Assembly (NCBI GenBank): GCA_030652575.1
Contig: JAUSQI010000123.1
Location: forward strand, 1 to 64,000
Direction of reading: 5' to 3'
Origin: Stagnimonas sp.
Lineage (GTDB): Bacteria; Pseudomonadota; Gammaproteobacteria; Nevskiales; Nevskiaceae
Length of the DNA stretch: 64,000 bases
Shown: positions 1-8,100 of the stretch, piece by piece
Numbering within the stretch: position 1 is the stretch's first letter
Layout of the letters: every line of letters starts with the position of its first letter
Translations under genes and position numbers: made by a program
The notes under the pieces: model-generated
The model's input: the letters and a program-made list of their open reading frames with translations, nothing else
The model's database searches: none
What the model was told of the DNA's origin: nothing

Positions 1-338
1 AGCAGCAGCGGCAGCTCGACGTTCTCGAAGGCGTTCAACACCGGCATCAGGTTGTAGAACTGGAACACGAAGCCGACATTGCCCGCGCGCCAGGCAGCGA
101 GGTCGTCATCGGGCAGCGCGGCGATGTCGACACCGTCGATCAGCAGGGTACCGCTGGTGGGCTTGTCGATGCCGGCGATGAGGTTGAGCAGCGTGCTCTT
201 GCCGGAGCCGGAAGGCCCCATCAGCGAGACGTAATCACCGGCCTCGATTTCCAGATCGACCCCGAGCAGCACCGGCACGGGTTGTAGCCCGCGCCGATAG
301 GTCTTGTTGATCTGCCGGATGCTGATGAGCGCCGTCAT
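1..338 (-). CDS. MacB/LolD-type ABC transporter ATPase (partial)
   Basis: This is the N-terminal ~112 residues of an ABC ATPase; the rest lies beyond the left edge. The Walker A motif GPSGSGKST is at about residues 40-48, and the Q-loop region VFQFYNLMPV is typical of the MacB/LolD family, which energises export of lipids, peptides or macrolides with a periplasmic adaptor. The ATG at 338 overlaps the TAA of the upstream adaptor gene by one base, so the two are translationally coupled. As the last visible gene of the synthase operon, it probably drives a tripartite exporter for the product. A permease should follow outside the window. Confidence 0.9.
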   Translation of the reverse strand, partial: MTALISIRQINKTYRRGLQPVPVLLGVDLEIEAGDYVSLMGPSGSGKSTLLNLIAGIDKPTSGTLLIDGVDIAALPDDDLAAWRAGNVGFVFQFYNLMPVLNAFENVELPLL

Positions 339-1555
339 TACTTGCTCGCGGCCAGCGCGACGCGTGACTGGTCCTTGAGCTTGCCGGCCGGGCCGATGGC
401 CAGGCTGTCGCCGACCTTCAGGTCGCCGACGATCGCGCGCACGCCGCCCAGCACGGCACCGGCCTGCACCGGGACTTCCAGCACGCGGCCGTCCGCGCCG
501 AGCTTGTAGACGAAGCTCTTGCCGTCGCGCTCCACCAGCGCCTCGGGGTTGACCGCCATGACCGGTTTTTCGCGGGCCGAATCGACCGCCTGCGAAAGGA
601 AGGCCACACGCGCGCCCATGTCCGGCAGCACTTTCGGATCGGGATCGAGGAACTTCACCTTGGTGGTGACGGTGGCGCTGGCGCGGTTGACCGTCGGCAC
701 CACCACGCTCACCTCACCGCGAAAGCGCTGGTCGGGGAAGGCATCCAGCACGATCTCGCAGGGCTGACCCTGCTGGATGGAGCCGAGCGAGGACTCGGAG
801 ACATCGGCATCGACCTCCAGCGAGCCCATGTCGGCGATCACCACCGCAGCGCCCTTGGCATCGGCGGCGGACGACAGCGAGCTGACGATGTCGCCGACGC
901 TGGCGTTGCGCGAGATCACCACACCGTCGAAGGGCGCGATCATCTGCGTGTAGTCGACGGCGCGCTGCGCGTACAGCTCGTTGGCGCGCGCGGCCTCGAG
1001 CGAGGCCTTGGCACTCATGTAGCTCGCATTGGCGCGGTTGTGGCGCGACTGCGCCTCTTGAAGATTGACCGTGGACATCAGCTTCTTGCCGAACAGGATG
1101 TTGACGCGGTCGAGGTTGCGCTGGGCGTCGTCCAGCTCGCTCTTGGAGCCGGTGATGGCCGCCGCCGCCACCGCCGAGTTGGCTTTCGCAGCTTGGAAGC
1201 TCGCCTCCACGTCCAATGCTTCAAGCCGGGCGACGACTGTGCCGGCCTTGACGAAATCACCCTCGTTGACGCCGATCCATTCCACCCGGCCGGTGCCCTT
1301 GGGTGCTACCGCCGCCTTGCGCCGGGCGGTGACATAGCCGGTGGCGTTGAGCACCACGTACTGCTGCGAGGGCCAGGCGGTGACGACCTGGGTCGCCTGC
1401 ACCGCGACCGCCTTGGGCCACAGCAGCCAGACGCCGATGACGAGCGCAGCGCCGATCAGCCAGAGGTTGCGGGTACTCAGGCGCTTGCGGTTGGGCACGC
1501 TGCGGATCGTGCCGTCGCGATTCACTTTCAGCTTGCCGAGATCGAGGTCTTTCAA
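338..1555 (-). CDS. HlyD/MacA-type periplasmic adaptor subunit
   Basis: This 405-residue membrane fusion protein bridges an inner-membrane ABC transporter to an outer-membrane channel. A single membrane anchor is near residues 30-46. It is followed by a split biotinyl-lipoyl-like domain (GTGRVEWIGVNEGDFVKAG, later IAPFDGVVISRNASVGDIV), an alpha-helical hairpin rich in Ala and Asn between them, and a beta-barrel. The reading frame is open further upstream, but the best start is TTG at 1555. It overlaps the preceding TGA as TTGA and has AGCAGGA about 7 nt upstream. This gives a normal family length. It pairs with the MacB-like ATPase that follows. Confidence 0.88.
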   Translation of the reverse strand: MKDLDLGKLKVNRDGTIRSVPNRKRLSTRNLWLIGAALVIGVWLLWPKAVAVQATQVVTAWPSQQYVVLNATGYVTARRKAAVAPKGTGRVEWIGVNEGDFVKAGTVVARLEALDVEASFQAAKANSAVAAAAITGSKSELDDAQRNLDRVNILFGKKLMSTVNLQEAQSRHNRANASYMSAKASLEAARANELYAQRAVDYTQMIAPFDGVVISRNASVGDIVSSLSSAADAKGAAVVIADMGSLEVDADVSESSLGSIQQGQPCEIVLDAFPDQRFRGEVSVVVPTVNRASATVTTKVKFLDPDPKVLPDMGARVAFLSQAVDSAREKPVMAVNPEALVERDGKSFVYKLGADGRVLEVPVQAGAVLGGVRAIVGDLKVGDSLAIGPAGKLKDQSRVALAASK

Positions 1556-2850
1556 GTGGAACGTCCTGCTGAATGGGGAGATGAGAAGTGTTGTTGGAAC
1601 GCCGTGACCAGCGCATCGAACTGGCCGTGGTCGTTGAATGCCGCCGGGCTGGCAAAACTGACGCAGACGTGGTCGGGATAGTTGACGAAGATCAGGTTGA
1701 GCTTGCCCACCGCACCGGGGATGCCGTAGCTGCGCTCGGCCTTGAAGCCGGGGAAGTCGAACTGCTCGGGCTTGAGGCTGCCCATCGACACCACGCCGCC
1801 CGTGGGCAGTGCGGGCGTTACGGTGTAGAGCACCGTGTTGATCTTCGGCTTGAGGCCCCGGAGCATCCACCACACCGGCAGCCAGACGATGGCGCGGATG
1901 CCGGGGAAGCTGCGGCAATCGGCATAGGCCTTGATGCGGTGCCCGAGCTGCACCATCAGGCTGCGCGCGCTCGCCCCTTCGGCCACCACCAGGCGCAGAT
2001 AGCCGGTGAGGTTGCCGATGCCCATCTCCTGGATGCGGAAGCCGCGGTAGTCGACCGGGATGGTGAAGCCGACTTCGCCCGGGCCGTTCTGGCGCGCCCG
2101 CTCGGCCAACCAGGCGGCGGCCTTGGTCAGCAGTTGCGGCACGTCGCGGTCGAGCAACACGCGCCGCCAGAGATAGCGCAGCGGCCCGGCCGCACCTTCG
2201 GCGGCACCGGCTTGCGGCAGCAGCACCGGGATGCAGTGCTGCGGCGGGATGTCGGAGTCCGGCGGGATCTTGTCGGCATAGAGATCCTGCACGTCGAGAT
2301 CGGTCAGCACCGAGTCGGAACCCTGCAGCGGCTCACCGCGCAGGGCGCGGCAGACCTCGGTCATCCAGTGGATGCAGCCGCGACCATCGATGGCCGCATG
2401 CAGGGTGCGGAACACGATGCGGGTGCGGCCGTCGGTGCAGGGCACCAGCAGGATGTCGGCCACCGCCTGGCGCGGCTTGAGACGCTCGTCGAGGAAGGGT
2501 GCGTTCTGCTCGCTGCTGCCGTCCCATGCCGAGAGTGCCTGCACGCGCACCCGAGGCGCTCTGCCGCCATCGACCCAGCGGCACCACTTGAGCACGCCGC
2601 GCAGCCGCACGCGGATTGCGGGGTTGGCCGCGGCGGCGCGATCGACCGCCGCCTGCAAGACCAGCGGATCGACCGTGCCGACGCCTTCGACGATGCCGTC
2701 GACGTGATAGCGATAGGCGCCGTGCAGCACCAGCGAGTAGCGCTCCAGCGCCGAGATCGGGCGCACGTAGCGCTTGCGCATCGCCGGCCTGTTTTCGATG
2801 TTGCTGGAAGCTGGAGCAGCGACGGGTGCAGTCAAGAGGGCGTCGTTCAT
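1552..2850 (-). CDS. Condensation-fold (PapA/WS-DGAT-like) acyltransferase
   Basis: This 432-residue protein resembles condensation-domain acyltransferases, which join an activated acyl chain to an alcohol or amine. The sequence LHAAIDGRG near residue 150 keeps the second His and Asp of the family motif HHxxxDG; the first His is replaced by Leu. The C-terminal half has the PVDYRG and GNLTGYL stretches seen in alcohol acyltransferases of the wax-ester/PapA group. The ATG at 2850 overlaps the hydrolase stop (ATGA). An alternative upstream start would add about 41 residues inside the hydrolase gene and was not chosen. In this operon it plausibly acylates or releases the synthase product (inference). 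Confidence 0.7.
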   Translation of the reverse strand: MNDALLTAPVAAPASSNIENRPAMRKRYVRPISALERYSLVLHGAYRYHVDGIVEGVGTVDPLVLQAAVDRAAAANPAIRVRLRGVLKWCRWVDGGRAPRVRVQALSAWDGSSEQNAPFLDERLKPRQAVADILLVPCTDGRTRIVFRTLHAAIDGRGCIHWMTEVCRALRGEPLQGSDSVLTDLDVQDLYADKIPPDSDIPPQHCIPVLLPQAGAAEGAAGPLRYLWRRVLLDRDVPQLLTKAAAWLAERARQNGPGEVGFTIPVDYRGFRIQEMGIGNLTGYLRLVVAEGASARSLMVQLGHRIKAYADCRSFPGIRAIVWLPVWWMLRGLKPKINTVLYTVTPALPTGGVVSMGSLKPEQFDFPGFKAERSYGIPGAVGKLNLIFVNYPDHVCVSFASPAAFNDHGQFDALVTAFQQHFSSPHSAGRST

Positions 2851-3662
2851 GGCAGGGCAGCCTCGGCAGTCGGCGCAATGGCGGCAGAGGAGTGCAGCTG
2901 GGATGAAATCAGAAACGCTTCGAGCGCGGCGAGCAGGGCCTTCGGCGCTTCCTCCGGGATGTAATGGCCGCAATCGAGTTGCGCCAGCGTGGCGCGCGGC
3001 AGCACCCGCAGCAGATGCTTGCCGACGGCGAGGCAGGGCGATTGCCGGCCATAGACCAGCAGCACCGGCAGCGCCAGGGCGGCAAGCCCCGCCTCCGGTT
3101 CGGACTGCATGGCCAGTACGTCCTGCACCAGCGTCGATTCGAAGAACAGGGCATTGAGCCGGTTCAGCAGCTTCTCGCGGCGGCGGCCGCCGTGGCCCAT
3201 CACGGCGGACAACTCCTTTTCGGCGTAGGCGGCGAGCGCCTCGCGCGAATGCACGCCCTTGAGGCTGGGGGCGACATACTCGCAGGCCGGCATCGGCGCA
3301 TCGACCAGCACCAGCCGCCGCAGCTGCTGCGGGTGGCGCAGCGCAAAGTGCAGCGCCACCAGCGCCCCCATGCTGTGGCCGACCAGATCGAAAGGCTCGG
3401 CATCGAGCCCGTGGTGGGCGATCACCGCCTCCAGATCATCGGCCTGGGTATCGAGGTCGTAACCGCTGGCCGGCACGCTGCTGCCGCCGTGGCCGCGCTG
3501 GTCGTAGAGCACCACGCGATGATTGGCGGCGAGCGGCGAGGCGAAGCTGGAATACCAGGTGGCCATGTTGCCGGTGGCCAGCCCGTGCAGCATCACCACC
3601 GCCGGCCCCTGGCCGAGGCTCATGGAGGAGAGTTCGCCACCGGCGACGGGAATGTTTTCCAT
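2847..3662 (-). CDS. Alpha/beta hydrolase
   Basis: This 271-residue alpha/beta hydrolase has an oxyanion HG motif (VVMLHGLATG, residues 22-31), the nucleophile elbow GHSMG with Ser97, and a C-terminal GHYIPEEAP carrying the likely catalytic His. The usual acid position after strand 6, normally GxxD, reads GRQSP here, so the catalytic Asp must lie elsewhere or is missing. It starts 2 bp after the glycosyltransferase stop and overlaps the acyltransferase start by 4 bp. No signal peptide is seen. It could be a thioesterase or esterase that releases or trims the synthase product; its substrate cannot be read from sequence. Confidence 0.8.
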   Translation of the reverse strand: MENIPVAGGELSSMSLGQGPAVVMLHGLATGNMATWYSSFASPLAANHRVVLYDQRGHGGSSVPASGYDLDTQADDLEAVIAHHGLDAEPFDLVGHSMGALVALHFALRHPQQLRRLVLVDAPMPACEYVAPSLKGVHSREALAAYAEKELSAVMGHGGRRREKLLNRLNALFFESTLVQDVLAMQSEPEAGLAALALPVLLVYGRQSPCLAVGKHLLRVLPRATLAQLDCGHYIPEEAPKALLAALEAFLISSQLHSSAAIAPTAEAALP

Positions 3663-3664
3663 GC

Positions 3665-4855
3665 TCAGGCCACCTGCCGCAGTGCGGGCTTTGCGGCCGC
3701 CTGTGCAGCGAGTTGCAGGATCCGCTCGGCCGCACCTTTCGCACCGGGTGCGGCGCGCAGGTCTTCGGCCAGGCGACGCGCATTCTCGGCCAGCGACGAC
3801 GTGCCGAGCAGCTGCGTGATGAGCGTCTTCGCCATCGCCGGCGTGACCTTGCCGTGGCGCATGAACAGCCCGGCGCCGGCGTCGATCACCTGCCGCGCGA
3901 TTACCGGCTGGTCGTCGCGGATGGGGGCGACGATCAGCGGCAGGCCGCGGCTCAGCGCCTCGCAGACGGTGTTGTGGCCGCCGTGGCAGATCACCGCATG
4001 CACGCAATCCAGCAGCTCCAGCTGCGGCACGTAGTCGCGCACCAGCACGTTGGGCGGGGCCGAGGCGGCGAGCGATTCGGGCGCAACCATGACCGCCTGC
4101 ACGTCGGGCATCTCGGCCAGCGCCGCCATCATCACCTCAAAGAAGCGCGTATCGCGGTCGCGGCTGACGGTGCCCAGCGACACCAGCAGCTTGCGCGAGC
4201 CGGGTTGCAGCCAATCCCAGGGGAAGGCCACCGCGCGGCGACCATCGCCCTTGGCGGGACCGACGAAGGCATAGGGTGCCGCGATGCGCTCGTGGGTCGT
4301 GCCCACCAGACTCTCGGTGGAAAACACCACCGCCAGATGCGGCGAGAAATCCGGCCGCTCGACCGTCAGCTCCGCCGGCAGATAGCGGCGCTGCAAGCCG
4401 AGATACTGGTTCTCGACCCAGGCATCGATCATCGGCGACATCTTCAGGATCGAAGCACTGGTGGTGATCAGGGTGGCCCAGGGCAGGCCGAGCTTGCGGG
4501 CCACCAGCGCACCGCCCGGCAGCTGGTGGTCGACCACCATCACGTCGGGCTGAAAGCTGCGGGCAATCGCCTCCAGCGGCAGCAGCATGCGCTCGGCGAT
4601 CGGCAGTGTGTAGTCCTCGAAGAACAGGCGCACGCTCTCCAGCCCGCGCACCTGCGGGTCGGCGATGCCGCTGTCCACCGGGTCCTCGGCATCGAGCGGA
4701 TACACGCAGGCGCGCGGCGGCAGCTTGTCGCGCAACTGCCGCGCATGCACCGCCCAGGCCACCTTGTGGCCCTGGGCGCTCAGGGCATCGGCCACCGCCA
4801 GCGCCGGGTTGAGATGCCCGGTGAGCGGCGGCACGGTGAACAGGATGCGGGCCAT
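3665..4855 (-). CDS. UGT/MGT-type glycosyltransferase
   Basis: This 396-residue GT-B glycosyltransferase is of family 1 (macrolide and zeaxanthin glycosyltransferase type). The N-terminus FTVPPLTGHLNPALAVADAL is the acceptor-domain signature. The donor-binding signature HGGHNTVCEALSRGLP, then PIRDDQ, lies near residues 288-312. Such enzymes move a sugar from an NDP-sugar to a lipid or polyketide hydroxyl in the cytoplasm. It sits 8 bp downstream of the ACP gene and 2 bp upstream of the hydrolase gene, so it is firmly part of the synthase operon. It predicts that the product is a glycolipid or glycosylated polyketide (inference). Confidence 0.88.
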   Translation of the reverse strand: MARILFTVPPLTGHLNPALAVADALSAQGHKVAWAVHARQLRDKLPPRACVYPLDAEDPVDSGIADPQVRGLESVRLFFEDYTLPIAERMLLPLEAIARSFQPDVMVVDHQLPGGALVARKLGLPWATLITTSASILKMSPMIDAWVENQYLGLQRRYLPAELTVERPDFSPHLAVVFSTESLVGTTHERIAAPYAFVGPAKGDGRRAVAFPWDWLQPGSRKLLVSLGTVSRDRDTRFFEVMMAALAEMPDVQAVMVAPESLAASAPPNVLVRDYVPQLELLDCVHAVICHGGHNTVCEALSRGLPLIVAPIRDDQPVIARQVIDAGAGLFMRHGKVTPAMAKTLITQLLGTSSLAENARRLAEDLRAAPGAKGAAERILQLAAQAAAKPALRQVA

Positions 4856-4863
4856 GTGTCGGC

Positions 4864-5157
4864 TCAGGCCTGGGCGGGTTCGGTCGCTGCGGCGATGTAG
4901 TCGACCAGATCGCCTACCGAGAGGCCGATCAGCTCGTGGATGCTCTTGCCCGAGAGCCAGTCGATGATCGCCAGCCGCGTGCCGTAGTGCTTCTGCAGCG
5001 CCTCGGCGATCTTCACGAACTCGATGCTCTCCAGTTCCAGGTCGTCGTTGAAGCGCGTCTCGCGGTCGATCTCGAAGTCCGCGATCCAGTCTTCGTTGAC
5101 GGTGCTGCGGATGTGGTCGATGACCAGGGCGAGGGTATGTTCTTGATGGCTGCTCAT
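4864..5157 (-). CDS. Acyl carrier protein
   Basis: This 97-residue acidic four-helix carrier protein has the phosphopantetheine serine in DDLELESIEFVKI (Ser near residue 43), where most family members have DSL. The discrete ACP follows two multidomain synthases, one of which carries its own phosphopantetheinyl transferase. It may supply a starter or extender unit, or accept the finished chain for the glycosyltransferase and acyltransferase. The chosen ATG at 5157 gives a normal length. The gene lies 35 bp after the second synthase gene. Confidence 0.88.
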   Translation of the reverse strand: MSSHQEHTLALVIDHIRSTVNEDWIADFEIDRETRFNDDLELESIEFVKIAEALQKHYGTRLAIIDWLSGKSIHELIGLSVGDLVDYIAAATEPAQA

Positions 5158-5192
5158 GGCGCGGATCGGTGAGAGGCTTGGATGCTGTGGGT

Positions 5193-8100
5193 TCAGGCGG
5201 ACTTGGCAACTGACGCAACGCTGTCGGTGGAGAGTTCGGGCAGGGCCGACACCGAAGGCGGTGAAAGGCTCCAGCCGACGATGCAGCCGCGCAGCGGATG
5301 GGTGACCACCCAGTGGTCGTTGACGCAGAGGCAGTCGCCATCGCGGGCGGTGATGACGAAATCGCGCGGGCGACCCTGCAGGCCGGTGCCGCGCGCCTTG
5401 GCGGCAACCTCTTTGGCAACCCAGCCGCGGGTGTACTCGGTGGCGGCATCCGGCCCGGCCAGCAGGATGCGCTCGGCCTCGCTGTAGGTGAGTTGCAGGA
5501 AACCCTCGTCGCGCGGCTCGATGGTTTCCAGATCGATGCCCACCGGGTGCTCGCCGACGATGGCCACGGCCAGCGTGGTGCCCTGCAGGTTCTTGTGGGC
5601 GATGGAAACGTGCAGGCCGTCCGGCACCGTATCGGTGACGTTGGCGAAGAGCCGTGGCGCACCGGCCTCGTCGTTGACGATGCAGAGCTCCTGCGGATAG
5701 ATCGACTCCACGCCGCGATGCCGGCGCAGCCAGGCGCGTACCGCATCCTTGGCGGCGACGCGCCCGGCCAGCCATTGGCGGCGACGGCGCGGCGACAGGC
5801 CGTCGTAGACCGTGCGCTCGCTGGTGCTGAGGTAACGGCGTGCCAGGTAGTCGCGCAGGATCGCCGTGTCGTAGCGGTCCTCGAACAGCGCCACGTTCGG
5901 CGGCACGCCTTGCGAGGCCTCGAAGTGCGAGAGCTTGCGGCTCGCCACCCAGAAAGCCTTGTCCATCTGGTAGCGGCGCGTGCGCCAGCCGTCGATGGCG
6001 ATGGCGACCTGGCCCTGCGGGTTGCGCAGCTGGTGGGTGGTGACGCAGTTGAGGGCGTCGAGCACATTCACCCGCACGGCGGCCCGGCAGATCTCGCCCG
6101 GCAGCGGATCGGGCGCGAAGAAGCGGATGCGATCGACGCCGATCGGCATCGCGAGGCAATCCTGCGGCTGCTCCATCACCCAGTAGCCGGCGAGCTGGCC
6201 CATGTTGTCGAGCAGCGCGCCCTTGCCCTCGGGCACCCGCAGCGTGCCGTCGATGCCGTTGTCGCCGATCGCCTCGAAGGCCGCCACGCCCTGATAGGCC
6301 GGGCCGTGGAACATCCAGCCCTCACGGTAGAGCGAGTCGGCATCCACCGCCGTGGCGCGCGGGTTCAGCAGCGGTGCCGGCGCTTCGAGCGCGGCCGCCG
6401 GGTAGTGCGTCGCCACCGTCACCCGCGCCTTGAAGTAACCGACGATCTCGACATCGAAGCGCTCGGCATCCACCGGCTCCAGGCTGATCTCGACCGTCAG
6501 CGCCTCGCTCACGGCGAGCCAGTTGTAGGCCTGGATCAGCCCGACTTCGATCACGACCTGGCCGGGCAAGGCCTCTTCGACGGCCTCGCGCACCAGCATC
6601 ACTTCCATCGTCATCGGCACCACCGGGTGGCGGTCGGCGACGATGGGCCAGCCCGGACGCTGCGGATACAGCTCGTGATCCTTGACGTAGGGGATGGTGC
6701 GGTCGATGTCGAGGCGGCGCTGCACGCGCCGCGACAGCAGTGTCGGGGCCGCCGCCCTCTGGGCAGAAGTCGCGGCCACGGGCGGTGCGGCACGGTGCTG
6801 CTGCCAGAGCGCGAGCACCTCGCGGCCGGCGCGCTCGATATCGCCCAGCATGTCGTGCACCAGTCTGCCGACCGCGTCGTTGGCGGCGGCGGGTGGCAGG
6901 GCGGCGCTGAGGGCCGGCATGCGCAGGGACGACGGCAGCAGGGCGGCCTCAAGCGGCTTGGGCAGCCGCACCAGCGGCACGCCGAGTGCCAGCTTGCGGG
7001 TGCTGGCGGTGACCACCGGTGACGACAGCGTCTGCGGCTCGGCCAGCGGGCTTGCGGCCAGCAGTCGGGTGTCGAACGTTGCCCCCTCGACCCACAGCGC
7101 CGCACTCAGCTGTTGCAGCTGTGCCAGTCCGCTGCGCGCCTCGTGGTTGGCGCGCAATGCCAGGTGCGGCCGGCTGCCCAGGGTGTCGCCGATGAAGCCG
7201 GTGAGCGAGCCGGTGCCGACCTCGATGAATACGCGGAAACCTTCGTCGTGCAGCCGCTCGGTGAGCGCGCGGAAGCGCACCGGTTGCAGCAGGTGATCAA
7301 GCGCCAGCTGCTGCTTTTCTGCCATGCCGCGGGGGAAGCGCTCGGTGGTGGTCGCCGACCACACCGGCACCGTGGGCTCCTGCAGGTCGGCCGCCTCGAA
7401 GAAGTCGCGATACCAGCCCATGTGCTCGGCGAACAGCGGCGAGTGAAAGCCCGAGACGAAGGGCAGCACGCTGGCGAAGACGGGCAGGGCGCGCAGCCGC
7501 TCGGCCAGGATGGCAATCGACTCGCGGGCGCCGCAGGCGATGACCTGATGCGGGCAGTTGTCGTGCGAGAGTGCGATGCGCGGCAGCCCCTCCATCGCCT
7601 TCAGAATCTGCGCCTCGTCGCAGCTGGCGGCGAGAAACTGCACGTCGGGGAACTTCACGGCATCGAAGTCCAGGTCCGCATTGGTTTTGTCCGACAGCGC
7701 CTGATCCATCATGCCGCTGCACAGCATCGCGCTCCACTCGCCGACGCTGTGCCCGGCATAACCATCGGCGTGCAGGCCCAGGTCGCCGAGGCGATCGAAC
7801 AGATAGCGGTTGAAACCCAGGAGGCCCACCACCACGCGGCTCAGGCTCTGGCTCGGGTCCTGCGGTTCGCAGTGCGGCGGCAGAGGGGCGGCAAAGTACT
7901 CCGCAAGGTCGACGGCCTGCGGCGCGAAGCTCGAGTCCACACCGGGGAAGACATAAGCGAGCTTGCCGCCGCCCTCGCCCAAGAGGCCGGCCGGCGTGAA
8001 CCAGATCTGCTGGCGGCCCTGCCAGGGCTTGCCGCTGGCGATGGCCTTGCGCGCGGTGGCGAGCTTCTTGGCATCGGGTGCGAGCACGACCAGGCGGCAG

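Noticed and set aside
1556-1918. N-terminal extension of the adaptor protein
   Set aside because: The extra ~121 codons overlap the acyltransferase gene, are Arg/Gln-rich and unlike HlyD proteins; the TTG at 1555 fits better.
1588-2964. A plus-strand open frame of about 458 codons
   Set aside because: It is antisense to the condensation-fold acyltransferase and hydrolase, which have clear motifs and coupled starts.
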